Source: an uncultured Prevotellaceae bacterium
GTDB taxonomy: Bacteria > Bacteroidota > Bacteroidia > Bacteroidales > Bacteroidaceae
Length of the DNA stretch: 64,000 bases
Direction of reading: 5' to 3'
Assembly: GCA_900316645.1 (NCBI GenBank)
Contig: ONDP01000027.1
Coordinates: forward strand, 1 to 64,000
Position numbers and translations under genes: made by a program. Position 1 is the first letter of the stretch. Each line of letters opens with the position of its first letter. Under the pieces are notes generated by a model, which ran no database searches, was not told the DNA's origin, and saw nothing but the letters and a program-made list of their open reading frames with translations. Of the stretch, positions 16,492 through 25,026 are shown in pieces.

Positions 16492-16749
16492 ATGAAACAT
16501 CACATTTATTACATTCGCTATGCCCTGCAATTCGCAGACATGCAGATTCCCGAGTTAGTAACCATTTTCAACGCCCAGATTCAAAACCGAGGCTGGTCCT
16601 CTATGCGAGCTTATCACGATCAGGCACTCATTGACGAGTTCAAACGTCGAGGTATTGATGTCTCTGCCGTTTACGATGGCAAGGTCCTCTCATTCGCCCA
16701 TTCTGTTCGATACGACCTACCCAACAACAAATTGGTAGTAATCAACTAA
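16492..16749 (+). CDS. unrecognised 85-aa cassette protein
   Basis: MKHHIYYIRYALQF, an amphipathic helix (PELVTIFNAQIQNRGW), MRAYHDQALIDEFKRRGIDV and a final strand pair (VRYDLPNNKLVVIN). Small, basic and soluble, with no signal peptide. A diverged, frame-broken copy at 11231 keeps the same N- and C-terminal words, showing that the protein sequence has been under selection. It is preceded by a promoter and structured leader and followed by a hairpin complementary to the leader, so the four parts move or duplicate as a unit. The start is the ATG after AACATTCCAAATT; the frame extends 33 bases upstream into the leader without a better start. No family is recognised. Confidence 0.7.
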   Translation: MKHHIYYIRYALQFADMQIPELVTIFNAQIQNRGWSSMRAYHDQALIDEFKRRGIDVSAVYDGKVLSFAHSVRYDLPNNKLVVIN

Positions 16750-16762
16750 TATACATACGAGA

Positions 16763-16797
16763 CTCCGCCTTTGCAGTCTGCTCTTGCATAGGCAGAG
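16763..16797 (+). terminator. 3' hairpin of cassette copy B
   Basis: CTC-c-GCCT-t-TGCA pairs with TGCA-t-AGGC-a-GAG around the loop GTCTGCTCT, followed by a T-rich GTTTATT. The loop plus the stem contains CTGCTCTTG (16778-16786), complementary to 16392-16400. The loop is kept between copies A and B while the stems differ. Confidence 0.65.
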
Positions 16798-16801
16798 TTT
16801 A

Positions 16802-16817
16802 TTAACCCATGGGTTAA
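16802..16817. repeat. 16-bp perfect palindrome
   Basis: TTAACCCATGGGTTAA, perfectly self-complementary, directly after the 3' hairpin of cassette copy B. It may mark the cassette boundary or be part of the neighbouring repeat region. Confidence 0.5.
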
Positions 16818-17020
16818 GCAATGTAATAGAAAAAAAAGCATAAGGAATTCTGTTCTAATCAAGCTCTATCTCCAATCTTTGTCCGTTTGTTTCTCGATTA
16901 TTGTTCGATTGTTGTTCGATATATGAACGTACAACAGACGGTGATCAAATGTTGCTCAATCGTACAAAAATAGGGGGTGCTTCTTAGGGACATCGAAGGA
17001 ATAGAGGGCATTATACGCAA

Positions 17021-17248
17021 GACCTAACATCGGCAATTTGCAATTCGCTTATCTTTAGATAGTTAGATGCTAAAGATACCCCTAAACACCTAACATGAGA
17101 GGTAACAAAGACCTAACATAGACCTAACATTACCTCTGGTGTTAGGTCTTTGTTACCTCTATGTTAGGTCTGATGTTACCTCTTGGAGCCTGCCAAACCT
17201 CTTGAAATGCCTTTCTACAGGCACTTTCTTGGATTTGCATGTTAGGTC
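17021..17248. repeat. inverted and direct repeats with CCTAACAT core, 11/22-bp period
   Basis: GAGGTAACAAAGACCTAACA (17099-17118) is perfectly inverted at 17140-17159. The pairing extends to ACCTAACAT (17088) with ATGTTAGGT (17161). Extra GACCTAACAT copies lie at 17021, 17110 and 17121 and inverted copies at 17161 and 17239. Spacing is mostly 11 or 22 bp. The core resembles that of 16040-16300. Confidence 0.75.
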
Positions 17249-17258
17249 TTGCGATAAA

Positions 17259-17342
17259 GGCACCTTTTTCATCAATAAGGGCACCTTTTTCATCAATAAG
17301 GGCACCTTATTCATCAATAAGGGTATGTTATTCATTAATACG
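17259..17342. repeat. four 21-bp tandem units
   Basis: Units at 17259, 17280, 17301 and 17322, sharing CACCTTTTTCATCAATAAG. The first two are identical and the last two drift. Confidence 0.85.
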
Positions 17343-17396
17343 GAACTAATATTTTTTTATGCGGACTTATTGTTGGTTACTGCCGGAATAAAAAAA

Positions 17397-17470
17397 TTCC
17401 CACCTTGGGACTAAAAGATTCCCAGCCTGGGACTAAAACGGTCCCAAGGAGGGAATTTCCATCTGGGACA
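17397..17470. repeat. 22-bp tandem units with TCCCA...TGGGA palindrome
   Basis: Units at 17397-17418 and 17419-17440 (core TTCCCA-N3-TGGGACTAAAA), then an inverted unit (TCCCAAGGAGGGA) and a partial one. The same core is found in three units inside the methyltransferase gene at 42961-43026, 25 kb away. Confidence 0.75.
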
Positions 17471-17596
17471 AGGTTCCGTTTTTGACAGCTCATAGCCTAC
17501 AACCTGCAAGAGATTTAAACGATTATTGCGAAAAATTTCGCAACGCGTTCCTGGACAGTTGAGGGAGGTATCGACAAAAAAATAGCAAACAGCCTT

Positions 17597-18583
17597 TTAA
17601 ACGTTAGAAGAAATAACGTTGTCGATATGCTCTATCAGTCCGATGGGTGAGAACTCATTATTGTAACCATAGTCCACTGGAGAGTCATCAAGAACAAAAC
17701 TGGGATCTATCTCAGTTATATTATCATAAAGCTTGATATACTCTGGACGATAAAAGGGGCTGTCCTTAACAGGCTGACTGTTGGTAATGAGTTTCTTGTT
17801 GTACATGACAGCTTCAAGGAAACGAGATGTCATACCTACTGCTCCGTCTTGATTGATTTCAAGCATACACTTACAGCGAATGGAGCGCAACAACATCTCG
17901 CGATAGGGAATCAGTTCGTGAGTATAATCTATGCCTTCTCGCATATCGGTTTCAGTTGTCTTTGCATCCATAATGATGAAATGACAACGTAGGCCGTGAT
18001 CTGTCAGGAAGTCATAGGCCTCAAGGAGTTTCGGCAATCGTTTCTTGGCTGCACCAGCAAAGAACACGTCACATGTAGGGGTTAAATCTTCATGAGGGAA
18101 GCTAATCATCGATTCTATCTCAGGATAGAAAAAGTCAAAATGGTATTTCTTGGCTTCTTCTTCGTCGTATGAACCCCAGACGTCAATCAGTTTCTCGTTC
18201 CGATAATATCCTATTGTGGGCATCTTTGTATGATACAAATCGCGTAAGAAAAAAATAAAAATTGCCTTTGGATATTTCAGGCGGAGCCAATTGAGGTAAG
18301 TCGCCTTCACTAAGCGGAAAAGTAAGATGCACACCTCTGGCCCGTCATCAGGCTCGGCTTTCACCAGTGGACTCAGAATGCTGCGTGGGATGTGCAGTAT
18401 GCGAAGTGTTTTTATAAGAATACGAATCCAGCGGGGAGCCTGTTGCATAGGTCCCCCGATAATCTCTATATCCGAACATCCCTTCAAATCCTCCACACAG
18501 ATGGTGTAATATCCGTCCCGATTATTACTGCCATCCTTATAGTCAGCAGAATTGATAAGCTTATAGTGATGCTTGAGATCCAT
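17597..18583 (-). CDS. glycosyltransferase-like protein of the glycan cluster, 328 aa
   Basis: No close family is recognised, but the layout suggests a GT-B glycosyltransferase. A Rossmann-like segment (CDVFFAGAAKKRLPKLLEAY) follows a less conserved N-terminal half. The C-terminal half carries MLEINQDGAVGMTSRFLEAV and NKKLITNSQPV, matching the nucleotide-sugar binding end of capsular/LPS glycosyltransferases. Predicted cytoplasmic, no membrane segment. It is the last gene of a minus-strand operon behind an aminotransferase (10 bp gap) and a GT87-like membrane protein. It probably adds a sugar to LPS or a surface glycan. Confidence 0.55.
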   Translation of the reverse strand: MDLKHHYKLINSADYKDGSNNRDGYYTICVEDLKGCSDIEIIGGPMQQAPRWIRILIKTLRILHIPRSILSPLVKAEPDDGPEVCILLFRLVKATYLNWLRLKYPKAIFIFFLRDLYHTKMPTIGYYRNEKLIDVWGSYDEEEAKKYHFDFFYPEIESMISFPHEDLTPTCDVFFAGAAKKRLPKLLEAYDFLTDHGLRCHFIIMDAKTTETDMREGIDYTHELIPYREMLLRSIRCKCMLEINQDGAVGMTSRFLEAVMYNKKLITNSQPVKDSPFYRPEYIKLYDNITEIDPSFVLDDSPVDYGYNNEFSPIGLIEHIDNVISSNV

Positions 18584-18593
18584 CTTCTACAAA

Positions 18594-19727
18594 CTATTTG
18601 CAAAACTGATCATCAAACTCCTTGACCTTTGCCAGAATATACTCCAGTTCTTGCTGAGAAATAGTTTGGTGTATAGGAAGGTTAAGCGTATTGTCAGCAG
18701 CGTAGTCAGCATTGGGGAAGTTCCCTGTTACACCATAGCCTGGTACACGATGGAGTGGGAAGTAGCGATAGGTGGTATAGATGCCATTTTCGCGTAGGAA
18801 CTTGGCAAACTGATCGCGCTTGCCATTCTTTATTTGAATATGGTAGAAATAGTAAGATGTCTCAACATAATCAGGTAATGCAGGAGGCAGTTCTATCCAG
18901 GAGAATTGCTTGAGATGTTCGTTATAGAACTGGTGTACCACCGCTCTCTTCTGCATAAACATCGGCAGTTTCTTGAGTTGCTCTAGTGCCATTGCCGCAG
19001 TCACGTCGTTCATGATAGCACGATGGCCAAAGCAAGAGATATCAAACTCCCACCACTTCTGCGCAACACTATTCTCATAGCCACTTTTTGTTTCAAGTCC
19101 AAAATAGAGCCAACGATCTGCCTTATGACGAAGTTCCGGTGAGTTGAAGTGAAGCATTGCACCATCGCCACAAACAAGAATTTTCATGGCATCAAAAGAC
19201 CACATTCCCATATCTCCGAAGGTTCCAACAGCCTTGCCCTTATAGAAAGAGCACACACCTGCCGCAGCATCTTCTATCACTTTGATATTGTGCTTTTTGC
19301 AGAGTGCCATAATTTCATCCATCTCACACGGAATACCACCATAATGAAGCAGCAAGAGAGCTTTTGTCTTTGGCGTAATAACCTTTTCTATATCTTCTGC
19401 TCGAGCATTGAGAGTATGTGGATCAACATCACAAAGAACTAATTTTGCCCCACAGGCACAAACTGCATTTCCTGCACCCACAAAACTGATAGTTGGCAAG
19501 ATGACTTCGTCGCCTTGCTGAATATCCAGAAGATGCATGGAAGAAAACAGTCCTTCACTACAGCAATTGGTGGTTAATACTAAATCTTTACTTGATTTAA
19601 TATGGTTGGCAAACTTTTCTTCGAACTCTGCCACTCGCTTGCCTTTTCCAAGCCAGTTTGACTCAAAAACCTTCTCAAGAGCATCAAGCTCTTCTTTACC
19701 TAATGTCGGCTGATAAACATTAATCAT
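18594..19727 (-). CDS. DegT/DnrJ/EryC1-family PLP aminotransferase, 377 aa
   Basis: Sugar aminotransferase of the DegT/DnrJ/EryC1/StrS family, which makes amino sugars from nucleotide-linked keto-sugars. Visible signatures are NWLGKGKRVAEFEEKFA at the N-terminus, DEVILPTISFVG, VIEDAAAG (PLP-binding Asp) and WSFDAMKILVCGDGAML holding the catalytic Lys. NAYR-type residues lie near the C-terminus. Length is normal for the family. It sits between two sugar-transfer genes, so the amino sugar is probably for the local glycan. An alternative is a related 3-amino-sugar enzyme; the substrate cannot be told from sequence alone. Confidence 0.88.
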   Translation of the reverse strand: MINVYQPTLGKEELDALEKVFESNWLGKGKRVAEFEEKFANHIKSSKDLVLTTNCCSEGLFSSMHLLDIQQGDEVILPTISFVGAGNAVCACGAKLVLCDVDPHTLNARAEDIEKVITPKTKALLLLHYGGIPCEMDEIMALCKKHNIKVIEDAAAGVCSFYKGKAVGTFGDMGMWSFDAMKILVCGDGAMLHFNSPELRHKADRWLYFGLETKSGYENSVAQKWWEFDISCFGHRAIMNDVTAAMALEQLKKLPMFMQKRAVVHQFYNEHLKQFSWIELPPALPDYVETSYYFYHIQIKNGKRDQFAKFLRENGIYTTYRYFPLHRVPGYGVTGNFPNADYAADNTLNLPIHQTISQQELEYILAKVKEFDDQFCK

Positions 19728-19737
19728 ATTCTTCGAT

Positions 19738-20925
19738 TTAGATTGTTTTTATTGAATGTGATGTATAATCCCTAAACGTCATCTCGTAGCAGAGTTTAAA
19801 CCATACCAGCACCACAGGCAGGGCCTTCAATGCATAAGGTTTCACCCATTCTGTACGGATATAGGCAGGGAACAAATCGCTGGGCGACATACTCGATAAG
19901 ATGAATACAAATACCATGAGGGCAATGTCCCAGTTTGTGCGCTTCCACGGCGACGCTGTGTACCAAATGACAACTCCCACCAGAGGGATGATGTAGCCAC
20001 TGGATTCAGTACCAGTAGAGAAGAGTGCTACAAACATTAATGTGGAGGCCAATAGCGTTTGACGAAATGCCTTATTCTTGTATTGAGGAATACGCAGATA
20101 CGGAATGCAAAACAAGATTATGCCTGCTAGAATCAGCCAAATATCGGAATATGTGGCATCATGGGTTATCTTTCTGACCATTCCCAATAGCGAAACATTG
20201 GTTGTGGTGCTGAACATGTTTTCCTCATTCTTACCCGTCAGATTATAGAACCACTCCTGATACTGACCTATCAGATAGTCTGGACCATGAAAAATCATTG
20301 GCGCCACAAACATAACGACAGCCCAAAACAGGAGAGAACCGACGAACTTGCCTTTGTGCTTTGAGAAGAAGAAAAAGGCCAATCCCACAATACCATAGAG
20401 CTTGACAAATGTGCCCAACATAATCATAAATGCTGCCCAGAAGTCTTTTTCTTTTTCTATGAAATAGTAACTAAACAGTATGACTGCTGCTATAGCGACA
20501 TTGAACTGCTGCATGAACAATGCTGTCAGCAACTCATGAGCACAAAACCAAAGGATAAAAATCTGCTGGTATTTCGTGAACTGCGATTTGCGAATAGCCA
20601 CATAAAGGAACATAGCAAGGGCTACATTCCACAACAACAGCCCCATCAATTGGGGTAAAACAGCAAAGGGAGCAATCACAATCGAGAAAAAAGGCCCATA
20701 GTGATTGATGTCGTTATATTCAGCAGGATAGGGGCTGTAAAGCGACAAGCCATTCCACGCATGCCAGAATACATGCTTGAAAATCAAGAAATTATTGCAT
20801 CGACTGGGTCTGGTAAATGTTGCAATGACAGGTATCAACAACCATAAGGCAAACAGCGTACGCTGATCACGAAAAAATGGTTTCTCAAAGAATGTCTTGC
20901 AAGCAAATACAATACGATTACACAT
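19738..20925 (-). CDS. GT87-like (DUF2029) polyprenyl-sugar glycosyltransferase, 395 aa
   Basis: A polytopic membrane protein with about ten hydrophobic segments. An Asp/His-containing periplasmic loop after the first segment (PAEYNDINHYGPFFS) fits the catalytic loop of GT-C enzymes of family GT87 (DUF2029), which use polyprenyl-phosphate sugars. It is the first gene of the minus-strand operon at 17597-20925 and is preceded by a -7 box at 20970-20977. It is presumed to act on the periplasmic side of the inner membrane in surface-glycan assembly. Other GT-C families remain possible. Confidence 0.7.
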   Translation of the reverse strand: MCNRIVFACKTFFEKPFFRDQRTLFALWLLIPVIATFTRPSRCNNFLIFKHVFWHAWNGLSLYSPYPAEYNDINHYGPFFSIVIAPFAVLPQLMGLLLWNVALAMFLYVAIRKSQFTKYQQIFILWFCAHELLTALFMQQFNVAIAAVILFSYYFIEKEKDFWAAFMIMLGTFVKLYGIVGLAFFFFSKHKGKFVGSLLFWAVVMFVAPMIFHGPDYLIGQYQEWFYNLTGKNEENMFSTTTNVSLLGMVRKITHDATYSDIWLILAGIILFCIPYLRIPQYKNKAFRQTLLASTLMFVALFSTGTESSGYIIPLVGVVIWYTASPWKRTNWDIALMVFVFILSSMSPSDLFPAYIRTEWVKPYALKALPVVLVWFKLCYEMTFRDYTSHSIKTI

Positions 20926-20969
20926 AACTTAAACCCTTATTCAAAAACCCCTCACAGAGGAATACGCAG

Positions 20970-20977
20970 CAAAATTA
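20970..20977 (-). promoter_or_regulatory. -7 box of the glycan operon
   Basis: Minus strand TAATTTTG, with TTTG about 18 bp upstream of it, 45 bp before the ATG at 20925. Confidence 0.6.
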
Positions 20978-21048
20978 CGAAAAAATCGTCAAATACAAAA
21001 GAAAATGTCACATTATTATTATTTCATAGATGCTTAAATGGCAATTGA

Positions 21049-21080
21049 TTTGGATATTAAAAATGTTTATTGTATCTTTG
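21049..21080 (+). promoter_or_regulatory. promoter of the 21102 gene
   Basis: TTTG (21049-21052), 20 bp, TATCTTTG (21073-21080). It places the transcript start downstream of a longer frame that begins at 21030, so the ATG at 21102 is the start. Confidence 0.8.
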
Positions 21081-21101
21081 CAACCAATAAAGGTTCCAAA
21101 T

Positions 21102-22103
21102 ATGAATTTTCGAAAATTATATTATTTACGGCATAACGGAAAGAACAGTAATCTACTTTATTTCCTAAAAGCGTATCTCAGAGAATACACTCCGAAGTGT
21201 TTTACGCGCTGGATGCTGAATAGCGAACTAAAAAAACTTGATGAACGCGAGGATCGCGACTATATTCTCAAACGCGTTGACTATTACAACAAGTTAACAC
21301 CTGATAGTCAATACAACAAACAGGATTGGGAGAAAGAGGCTGTGGAAATAAGTAGGCAGCCAATGACCCGCCAAAAGGTGTACTATTTCGACGCAATGGA
21401 AATAGCACGCTATTTCAGTGGTAAGTTGAAGTGGATTCTGCTATCAGGCGACATCACTCATGTTCCTGACGTTCCCACAATTATCAAAAGTCGCCCATTA
21501 GGAGATAACAACCAAAACTCTGTGGTGTTGAAAATGGAAAAGGTGCGCCACTTCCTTTTTGTCGACGACAAGAGGCCTTGGCGAGAAAAGAAAAACATGA
21601 CCATTTTCCGAGGTGACTTAGGAGCAAGGAAACAAAATCGCGACGTCTTTATGGAAAAATTCGCTAACGGGCAAAGCCCTTTGGTGGATGCAGCCTCTAC
21701 TAACTTGATTGAGGCTCACCCTGAATGGCATTCTCAGAAAATGACCATTGAAGAACATTTAGACTATAAATTCATTATGTCGCTTGAAGGCAATGACGTG
21801 GCTTCCAATCTAAAGTGGGTGATGTCTTCAAATTCTATTGCCGTCACCCCCAAGCATACTGTTGAAACATGGTTTATGGAGGGTACACTTATTCCCAACT
21901 ACCACTATATTGAGGTGAAGGATGATTTCTCCGATCTGGAAGAGCGCCTGACTTATTATATCAATCATCCGGATGAAGCTGAAGCTATCATTCAGCATGC
22001 TCACGAGTATGTCAATCAGTTCCGTGATGAGAAACGTGAGAAACTCATCTCGCTCCTGGTGTTAAAGAGATATTTTGAAATTACCAACGGGCATTATCAA
22101 TAA
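21102..22103 (+). CDS. GT90/CAP10-like glycosyltransferase, 333 aa
   Basis: Resembles the GT90 (CAP10/LpsA) family of LPS and capsule sugar transferases. Diagnostic stretches are MTIFRGDLGARKQNRDVFM, HLDYKFIMSLEGNDVASNLKW and HYIEVKDDFSDLEERLTYY, the usual C-terminal order for family members that use UDP-sugars. Soluble, with a basic N-terminus. It begins a plus-strand run of three glycosyltransferase genes with 5-12 bp gaps and is driven by the promoter at 21049-21080. It lies divergent from the GT87-like operon, so the pair of promoters controls the locus. The sugar is unknown. Confidence 0.75.
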   Translation: MNFRKLYYLRHNGKNSNLLYFLKAYLREYTPKCFTRWMLNSELKKLDEREDRDYILKRVDYYNKLTPDSQYNKQDWEKEAVEISRQPMTRQKVYYFDAMEIARYFSGKLKWILLSGDITHVPDVPTIIKSRPLGDNNQNSVVLKMEKVRHFLFVDDKRPWREKKNMTIFRGDLGARKQNRDVFMEKFANGQSPLVDAASTNLIEAHPEWHSQKMTIEEHLDYKFIMSLEGNDVASNLKWVMSSNSIAVTPKHTVETWFMEGTLIPNYHYIEVKDDFSDLEERLTYYINHPDEAEAIIQHAHEYVNQFRDEKREKLISLLVLKRYFEITNGHYQ

Positions 22104-22108
22104 AGCCA

Positions 22109-23038
22109 ATGAAAATTGTATTGGTTCACGACGTTGTTCTGCCTGTCAGAAGATATGGAGGGACAGAACGTGTAGTATGGGCTTTAGGTCATGAGTTGTC
22201 ACGAATGGGACATCAAGTGACTTTCATGCTCCGTAAAGGTTCGTCCTGCCCTTTTGCACGTATCATTGAAACAGACCCCACAAAGAGTATAGGAAGTCAA
22301 GTTCCCGAAGACGCTGATATTGTTCATTTTCAGGACACTGCAAGAACTATTGACCTGCAAAAACCTTATGTTGTCACTATCAACGGCAATAAAGATGCCG
22401 ACGACATTCCTAGAAATTCCATCTTCGTTTCTCGGAACCATGCAGAACGTTATGGCCACCAGTCGTTTGTATACAATGGATTAGACTGGGATGAATATGG
22501 AACTGTTGACTTGAATCGCCCTCGAAAGGGATTCCATTTCCTTGGTAAGGCTGCCTGGCGTATCAAAAATGTCAAAGGTGCCATACGTATCGTCCAACAC
22601 ATCAAGGGGGCTACTCTGGAAGTGTTAGGTGGCAATAGACTGAATCTGAAAATGGGTTTCCGGCTGACACTCGACCCTCATATCCATTTTCATGGAATGG
22701 TTGATAATTCACAAAAGAAATATTATATAGAACAGTCACAGGGATTACTGTTCCCCGTGTTGTGGCATGAGCCATTCGGTTTGTGCCTCACTGAGTCACT
22801 TTACTTTGGAGCCCCTGTCTTTGGCACAAAAATGGGGTCACTCCCAGAATTGATTACTCCCGATGTTGGATGGTTAGGTGATGACGAGCAACAGATAGCA
22901 AATTATCTGAACACATATCCTGACTTTTCGCCCCAACACTGTCATGATTATGCCGTTGAGCAGTTTAATGCTCACATGATGGCTAAGGAGTATTTAAAGA
23001 AATATGAGCAAGTATTAAACGGAGAACCTCTCCTCTAA
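22109..23038 (+). CDS. GT4-family glycosyltransferase, 309 aa
   Basis: GT-B retaining glycosyltransferase: Gly-rich N-terminal loop (RRYGGTERVVWALGHEL), central ATLEVLGGNRLNL and a C-terminal donor site with the E-x7-E motif (HEPFGLCLTESLYFGAPVF). Slightly short for GT4, mainly in the N-domain. Second gene of the plus-strand glycosyltransferase run, 5 bp after the GT90-like gene. Cytoplasmic. It probably extends the same LPS or surface oligosaccharide. Confidence 0.85.
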   Translation: MKIVLVHDVVLPVRRYGGTERVVWALGHELSRMGHQVTFMLRKGSSCPFARIIETDPTKSIGSQVPEDADIVHFQDTARTIDLQKPYVVTINGNKDADDIPRNSIFVSRNHAERYGHQSFVYNGLDWDEYGTVDLNRPRKGFHFLGKAAWRIKNVKGAIRIVQHIKGATLEVLGGNRLNLKMGFRLTLDPHIHFHGMVDNSQKKYYIEQSQGLLFPVLWHEPFGLCLTESLYFGAPVFGTKMGSLPELITPDVGWLGDDEQQIANYLNTYPDFSPQHCHDYAVEQFNAHMMAKEYLKKYEQVLNGEPLL

Positions 23039-23050
23039 ATTCATTCGTCA

Positions 23051-23941
23051 ATGGCAGATCAGAAATTATTCTCTATCCTCATTCCTACTTGGAATAATTT
23101 GGCTTTTCTAAAGCTTTGTGTAGAGAGCATCCGGAAGAACTCAACCTACCAACATGAAATACTGATTCACATCAATGAAGGAACGGATGGTACTCTTGAA
23201 TGGGTGAAAGAACAAGGATTGGGCTACACTCACTCTAAAGAAAATATTGGGGTATGTTACGCACTGAACAAATTGCGCACACTGGTTACCACAGACTATG
23301 TGCTCTTTATGAACGACGATATGTATGTATGTCCAGAATGGGATAAAGCTCTCTACGATGAGATACAGGCTATCGGACATAAGATGTTTTTTCTTTCCTC
23401 TACCCTCATTCAGCCACGTAAGTTCTTTTGTAAGAGTGTTATTGCTCCTGCTAACTTTGGCGAGAGTGTGGAAACCTTTGAAGAGGAACGACTCTTGTCA
23501 GAATACAAAACTCTGAAACATGGCGACTGGATGGGCGCAACGTGGCCTCCTAATATCGTACATCGTGATATTTGGGACTTAGTGGGAGGCTATAGCATTG
23601 AGTACAGCCCAGGAATGTATAGTGATCCGGACTTCTCTGCTAAACTATGGAAGGCTGGTGTGAGATTATTCAAGGGAGTCGATAAAAGCAGAGTCTATCA
23701 CTTCGAAGCCCGTTCTACCCATCGCATCACGAAAAACGACGGATCTACCCAGTTCCTACGCAAATGGGGCATCACCTCTGCCTCATTTATGAGGGACATT
23801 CTTCATAGAGGAGAACCTTGGAGTGAAACACTTCAGAAACAACCAGCTGACAGTTTGCAAAAAGATTTGTTACGCAGCAGACTGAAACGTCTGATAACCA
23901 TTTTCAGAGATGTGAAAATAAAAAATATCTGGGAATACTAA
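23051..23941 (+). CDS. GT2-family glycosyltransferase, 296 aa
   Basis: GT-A fold: FSILIPTWNNLAFLKLCVES at the N-terminus, NIGVCYALNKL, and a DXD-type motif in FMNDDMYVCPEWD. Further marks are HGDWMGATWPP and SPGMYSDPDFSAKLWKAG. Inverting glycosyltransferase using a nucleotide-sugar and a metal. Last of the plus-strand run; its 3' end overlaps the convergent GT4 gene by 4 bp. Confidence 0.88.
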   Translation: MADQKLFSILIPTWNNLAFLKLCVESIRKNSTYQHEILIHINEGTDGTLEWVKEQGLGYTHSKENIGVCYALNKLRTLVTTDYVLFMNDDMYVCPEWDKALYDEIQAIGHKMFFLSSTLIQPRKFFCKSVIAPANFGESVETFEEERLLSEYKTLKHGDWMGATWPPNIVHRDIWDLVGGYSIEYSPGMYSDPDFSAKLWKAGVRLFKGVDKSRVYHFEARSTHRITKNDGSTQFLRKWGITSASFMRDILHRGEPWSETLQKQPADSLQKDLLRSRLKRLITIFRDVKIKNIWEY

Positions 23942-24912
23942 CCCAGATATTTTAATATGTTGTCAGCAACTACCTCCCAATCGAATTGTTGAATATGCTG
24001 TCGCGCAGCCTGGCCTAATCGCTCTCGTAATTGCTCATCATGATAAAGACGCGCTATGTGTTTTTCAAAGCAGAAAACCCATCGAGCTGAACGGATGCCA
24101 TTGACACCATCAATCAACAAGTCGGCAGTACCTGCTTTGGTTGAGACAACAGGTAAACCACAGGCCATTGCTTCTGCTACAGTATTGTTCCATCCAGAAT
24201 ACTTAGGATTTTCAGCAGAAACAAAGCAGTCGGCTCGCCCGAAAAGTTCGGAATTGCGACTGAAGGGATGATCGAGCACAAACTCGTAGGGGCAACTGCA
24301 TTTGAAATTCCGATACTTCTGTTGCATCTTTTCTGACACATGAGTATCAAACAACAATAGTTTGATGTTATAACCTTTCCTATACAGCCGCTCGCAAGCC
24401 TTCACCACATAACGCGTTCCTTTCACACTCTCAGCCAGACGCCCATAACCCATTACAACAAAAGGACGTTCATTTACATGATAATCTGACTTAGGCTGAT
24501 AATGGCTGACTGTAACTCCACCAACAGCCTTGAAGGCCTTGCGACCATATTTCTTCAAGTCGGCCTCATAGACATTACTTGAACAGGCAAATAGTTCTAC
24601 GTCTGAGCCTTTAAGAATAGGATCCAGTTTCTCTTTGATACGAACATGATAGAATATCTTATGCTTGGCTGAAGATGCATGCATCATAGGCACATATTCG
24701 GGCGTGGTAGTCCATAGCGCATCTAAAGACACGTCTTGCAGATTCTCGAAGGTTGTCACATAGCCCTTGAAATCAAACCATCCTGGAGGCGTACCGTCAG
24801 GGGTAAACACATAAAAATCATGGCCTTTCTCTACGAAAATATTGCCAAGTTCCAAGAATCGTTTTACACCGCCATATAATTTGGTATGCGGAAGAAGTAC
24901 ACCTAATTTCAT
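23938..24912 (-). CDS. GT4-family glycosyltransferase, 324 aa
   Basis: MKLGVLLPHTKLYGGVKRFL is a typical GT4 N-terminus. The C-terminal donor site is SGWNNTVAEAMACGLPVVST followed by KAGTADLLIDGVNG. A longer frame to 24933 would begin inside the promoter's -7 box (24931-24938), so the ATG at 24912 or 24918 is the start, leaving a leader of about a dozen bases. Monocistronic, convergent with the GT2 gene and divergent from the acyltransferase gene. It probably contributes to the same glycan. Confidence 0.87.
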   Translation of the reverse strand: MKLGVLLPHTKLYGGVKRFLELGNIFVEKGHDFYVFTPDGTPPGWFDFKGYVTTFENLQDVSLDALWTTTPEYVPMMHASSAKHKIFYHVRIKEKLDPILKGSDVELFACSSNVYEADLKKYGRKAFKAVGGVTVSHYQPKSDYHVNERPFVVMGYGRLAESVKGTRYVVKACERLYRKGYNIKLLLFDTHVSEKMQQKYRNFKCSCPYEFVLDHPFSRNSELFGRADCFVSAENPKYSGWNNTVAEAMACGLPVVSTKAGTADLLIDGVNGIRSARWVFCFEKHIARLYHDEQLRERLGQAARQHIQQFDWEVVADNILKYLG

Positions 24913-24930
24913 TATCATCTTATTTGTCCC

Positions 24931-24938
24931 CAAAGGTA
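24931..24938 (-). promoter_or_regulatory. -7 box of the 24912 GT4 gene
   Basis: Minus strand TACCTTTG; it rules out the upstream TTG start at 24933. Confidence 0.65.
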
Positions 24939-24976
24939 CACAAAAACTATTAATCTGAAAAAAAAAAATAGAAAAA

Positions 24977-25008
24977 TTTGCATATACAAGGATTTATACG
25001 TACTTTTG
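24977..25008 (+). promoter_or_regulatory. promoter of the acyltransferase gene
   Basis: TTTG (24977-24980), 20 bp, TACTTTTG (25001-25008), 18 bp before the ATG at 25027. Confidence 0.75.
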
Positions 25009-25026
25009 TAACACCAAGCTGAAAAA

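Larger units (their letters stand above)
16818..17596. other. gene-free repeat-rich stretch
   Basis: No gene is supported. A 91-codon plus-strand frame at 17139-17414 is made mostly of a 7-residue repeat encoded by a 21-bp array. The stretch contains three separate arrays (17021-17248, 17259-17342 and 17397-17470), listed below. Confidence 0.6.

Noticed and set aside
17139-17414. 91-codon frame with 7-residue repeats
   Set aside because: The repeats are the translation of a 21-bp tandem array and there is no signal or domain before them.
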